Below are positions 61,685 to 64,000 of a DNA stretch of 64,000 nucleotides, in pieces. Position 1 is the first letter of the stretch. Every line of letters begins with the position of its first letter. Location: contig JARLGI010000019.1 of NCBI GenBank assembly GCA_031296115.1, positions 157,098-221,097 on the forward strand, read 5' to 3'. The notes beneath the pieces were generated by a model, which had not been told where the DNA came from, did not search any database, and saw nothing but the letters and a program-made list of their open reading frames with translations. The stretch is from Acidobacteriota bacterium (GTDB taxonomy: Bacteria > Acidobacteriota > Terriglobia > Terriglobales > Acidobacteriaceae). A program made the translations under genes and the position numbers.

Positions 61685-61770
61685 CGAACGCTCATCCAAG
61701 AGCGCGTCAAGGCCGGGTTGCGTAATGCGCGCGGTAAGGGAAAGAAGTTCGGGCGGCCCCGCGCCCAGGT
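61685..61770 (+). pseudogene. Serine recombinase (resolvase) fragment
   Basis: RTLIQERVKAGLRNARGKGK then KFGRPRAQVV matches the segment after the catalytic domain of serine resolvases (ERVKAGLxxARxxGKxxGRP), here only 30 residues. A small deletion upstream would join AEFE to RTLIQ. Remnant of a mobile element. Confidence 0.5.
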
Positions 61771-62165
61771 TGTTAGCGTCGTGTCGGTGTTGATAGCACT
61801 GGCACGGCGCGCTTTATGTTTGAGCTAGTCCCTTGCGGTAATTCTGCTCCTTGTACTTCCACAGTTGTTCTTTCAAAAATTCACTCAGTGGGTGCCAATC
61901 GAGGATTGTGTCAATGGAGGGGTTCACTCCACGCGACTGTGCCCAAAATTGTGTCCACTGGCCGCTTGCACGGGTTTAGTTACTAGTCAGGATGAAGCGC
62001 TCAAACCCGCATTTTTACTAGTGAATCTCAATCAGTACAAATGTCGCTAAACTACTGATTCTTCGTGAAACCAATCTTCGGGACCAGGGGGCGGAGGTTT
62101 GAATCCCGGCCGCCCGCTGGGCCGCTCCGTGTGCTTGATTATCGCTTGCATGCGACTCAGCGGGC
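61771..62165. other. Intergenic with a weak tRNA-like segment
   Basis: About 395 bases. A stretch at 62079-62112 (GGGCGGAGGTTTGAATCCCG..) has a T-loop-like TTTGAATCC but poor stem pairing, so a tRNA 3' fragment is only a possibility. No gene. Confidence 0.3.
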
Positions 62166-62345
62166 TTATCTCGAAGCACCCGCTGGCCGGCTCAAACTTT
62201 CCATTCGGCTACGGAAGAACTCTTTAGTATTCTTGTTTACGAAGTACACGTAGCATCTTTTCATGCCGCGAGTCAGCAGAATCCGGTAGGTTTGTTTAAC
62301 AAGACTGATGAACTCAGCTTCGGGAGCTTTCTTTACCACACCGTC
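62166..62345 (-). pseudogene. DUF2075 (Schlafen-like ATPase/helicase) C-terminal fragment
   Basis: Minus strand EAEFISLVKQTYRILLTRGM, KRCYVYFVNKNTKEFFRSRM, ESLSRPAGASR-stop. The TYRxLLTRGMKxCYVYF block is the end of DUF2075 proteins (ATPases with an helicase-like fold, often near phage defence). No start; upstream bases are unrelated. A remnant in the island's right part. Confidence 0.6.
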
Positions 62346-62512
62346 CTGCGTCCTGCTCCCCGCGCCCGTACTCCGCGCCGTACCCTCTCTCGTTCCCGTG
62401 ATCGATGCCCGCCCTCGATTCCGTACGCCGCGCGCTTTCCGTCCTGGCTCCCGCGCACCGAACACGGCGCGCCTGAAGCTTATACGGTCAGATACTCAGC
62501 TAGGAGGGAGCG

Positions 62513-62911
62513 ATGCATCCAAAAACCGATGGCGTTCTTGAATCCTCTTTGTACGTGAGCGATGTACCTCGCTCCGCTCGCTTCTACGAGGAAACTTTTG
62601 GGTTCCGCGTCATCAGCGAGTTCGGCGAGCGTGGTTGCGCGATGCACGCAGGGACACGCCAGGTGCTGCTGCTGTTTAAGAAGGGAGCTTCGCGGGCGAT
62701 CCAGTCGCCTCACGACGGGAACGGCGAATTACACATCGCGTTTGCTATTCCATCTGCGGAATTGGGCAAATAGGAGGCGTGGCTCCAGACGAGAGGAATC
62801 GCGGTGGAAGAGAAGCGGGCGTGGGAATCGGGAGGTTGGAGCCTCTACTTTCGAGACCCGGACCGCCATTTGATCGAAGTCGCCACACCGGGCACATGGT
62901 CGGTTTATTGA
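62513..62911 (+). pseudogene. VOC/glyoxalase-family protein with an in-frame amber codon
   Basis: From ATG 62513 with GGAGGG upstream, one frame gives LESSLYVSDVPRSARFYEET, FGFRVISEFGERGCAMHAGT, then at 62771-62773 a TAG, then EAWLQTRGIAVEEKRAWESG, GWSLYFRDPDRHLIEVATPG, a complete VOC domain of 132 codons with only the stop internal. Trp is usual at the stop position in homologues (TGG to TAG). The first 86 residues alone would lack the second betaalphabeta unit's metal His/Glu. Confidence 0.8.
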
Positions 62912-63110
62912 ATGAGTGTGGCGTGAAATACACCTCGAAGACGCTAGATCCACAACGGCCGCATAGAGAAACCATCGCGAAAATAGGGGCTGAATCGGGG
63001 CTAACGAGGGAGTATTCAGCACGTCTCAGGAGTACTCGAATCCCAACGGGGGGCGGCTAAGTCTTTGTAAATTATAGAAAAAGAACGGCTAGAGAGAACG
63101 GAGCCGAGGG

Positions 63111-63165
63111 CTCAAAATCCGCCGGGCTTCGGCCCTTGGGGGTTCGATTCCCCCTCCCGGCACCA
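63111..63165 (+). repeat. attR: tRNA-Leu 3' end, direct repeat copy 2
   Basis: Exact 55-base copy of 51885-51939 (CTCAAAATCCGCCGGGCTTC .. CACCA). The 5' half of the tRNA is absent, so it is an integration scar, followed by another integrase fragment 24 bases later. Confidence 0.88.
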
Positions 63166-63188
63166 GCGTCCAACCCATTCACGCATAG

Positions 63189-63515
63189 CTAGTTGACCTT
63201 CGAAGTAGTTCGGGCGTGAGAGATGCCCAAGTCAGGTTTTGTGGAGGTGGCCCTGCCCAAACTCTGACCAACCTGTTCTTCCGTTGATTTCTGCTCTTGG
63301 GCTGCATCAGCGTTATCCCGGTGCTGCCTGGCTTCTAGTTTTGCCATCGCATCGCGAATGTCGGACTGCGAAACGATTGCGTAACGATCGAACACGCTCC
63401 GCGTTTTCCAGCCGCCGATTTTCATGATGACCCCTTCGGCGACACGAGTCGCCGGTTGTCGGATACCGAAGTTCTCGACTTCTGGATTGCCGCCCACTGG
63501 GATTAGTGACAGCAA
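63189..63515 (-). pseudogene. Second tyrosine recombinase C-terminal fragment
   Basis: RVAEGVIMKIGGWKTRSVFD then RYAIVSQSDIRDAMAKLEAR, ending in a Gln/Lys-rich tail. It lacks the HxxR box and everything before it; the tyrosine is kept (FDRYAIV). Similar to, but clearly diverged from, the fragment at 51976-52491, in the same orientation. It is probably the integrase remnant of a second element that used the same tRNA-Leu. Confidence 0.7.
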
Positions 63516-64000
63516 GCGCGTTTCTCGTTACTAATAAACTGACGACTTCCGAGTGAGAATGTAGACGCGATTAACTTCCAGCTGGCCGACCACGCCCGGA
63601 ACGCGGTAAGCGCTTCCAGGCGCAACCCGTTACAAGTTCAAACGAACAGGAGGCGCCAACTATGCAAAGAAATCACTTGAAGTGACCTCATTTCATCAGA
63701 TTTCACCGACGATCGAAGTCAGGACCGCTCATCCACGATAAGAGCCGTATCTGGCGGGTTTCGTATATTTGTAGGCCGGTGTCGTTGGGCCCCCCGGCCG
63801 GATGCTTCCGTGGGAAAGTCGCTCCCCGCAAGTCACACTACAAATCCTGAGGCGCGGGGTTTCTACGTCCGCTTGGAAGAACAAACCTGTGTACCAATCC
63901 CGCACAGTATCCGAGGAAGAAACACTTCTCCTCATTGGTATCTGTCGCTGCTTCCGATTGAGCCTTCTAAGCTACTGATAACAAGACCCTTCATTTCCCT
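63516..64000. other. Right end of the window, nothing recognised
   Basis: 485 bases. No domain, tRNA or repeat beyond short AT/GC-mixed stretches. It may be inside a second element past attR. Confidence 0.4.

Noticed and set aside
62079..62112. tRNA-like 3' fragment
   Set aside because: The T-loop-like TTTGAATCC is present but only two T-stem pairs form and the acceptor match is poor.

Overview
The window looks like a chromosomal segment of an Acidobacteriota member, probably class Terriglobia (Koribacter or Sulfotelmatobacter-like). This is inference from gene families I recognise, not from a marker gene: the very long cyclic glucan synthase, SYLF/CsbD/DUF3309-type small proteins, an ERCC4 nuclease next to an IS-type integrase, an M13 peptidase, a Mom-like protein, and short palindromic repeats. 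There is no rRNA operon and no CRISPR array. Five complete tRNAs are present.

Layout. 1-3951 (minus strand): a membrane-bound uptake [NiFe] hydrogenase operon (small subunit, large subunit, cytochrome b, maturation protease cut by the window edge) whose small subunit carries the six-cysteine signature of O2-tolerant enzymes. 4354-6006: an IS-type DDE integrase that reads in frame into a broken ERCC4 nuclease gene. 6345-15242: one 2965-residue cyclic beta-1,2-glucan synthase. 15384-31132: an envelope/stress neighbourhood of small membrane and CsbD proteins, a SYLF protein, a response regulator, a GDSL hydrolase, a phospholipase-like protein, two decayed Gln-rich secreted proteins and two divergent Crp/Fnr-type regulators with operator-like palindromes between them. 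31321-35432: a Big_2 lipoprotein, gene remnants, tRNA-Pro, a 2H phosphoesterase, tRNA-His, an FmdB-type zinc ribbon and a YheT-type hydrolase. 35658-37045: tRNA-Arg(TCT) followed by gene debris (YecA/SEC-C and RecD2-like). 37601-45067: M13 peptidase, tRNA-Arg(TCG), a frameshifted ketopantoate reductase-like gene, RNase T2 bracketed by REP-like repeats, a ZIP transporter, YchF and a DUF4149 membrane protein. 45221-49524: a methionine/threonine-branch operon (trans-sulfuration enzyme, aspartokinase-homoserine dehydrogenase, second trans-sulfuration enzyme). 49749-51431: an MscS channel. 51853-63165: tRNA-Leu and an 11.2-kb segment bounded by a perfect 55-bp copy of the tRNA 3' end. The segment holds an integrase fragment, a Mom-like gene, an Abi-alpha module, a succinate dehydrogenase operon, SRPBCC proteins, a lycopene-cyclase-like protein and several remnants. 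A second integrase fragment follows the right-hand repeat.

How the genes work together. The hydrogenase feeds H2 electrons through its cytochrome b to quinone, and the succinate dehydrogenase also feeds quinone. The trans-sulfuration operon makes homoserine and then cystathionine/homocysteine. It is preceded by what reads as a complete attenuator: a sigma70-type promoter, a leaderless 24-codon peptide gene with four Met and four Thr codons, and mutually exclusive antiterminator and terminator hairpins. This is the strongest candidate for an undescribed system here, and it fits with the aspartokinase lacking the usual ACT feedback domains. The window is also rich in dying genes. Integrase remnants sit beside tRNA-Pro and beside both tRNA-Leu repeat copies, and gene debris follows tRNA-Arg(TCT), so the tRNAs have been repeated insertion points.
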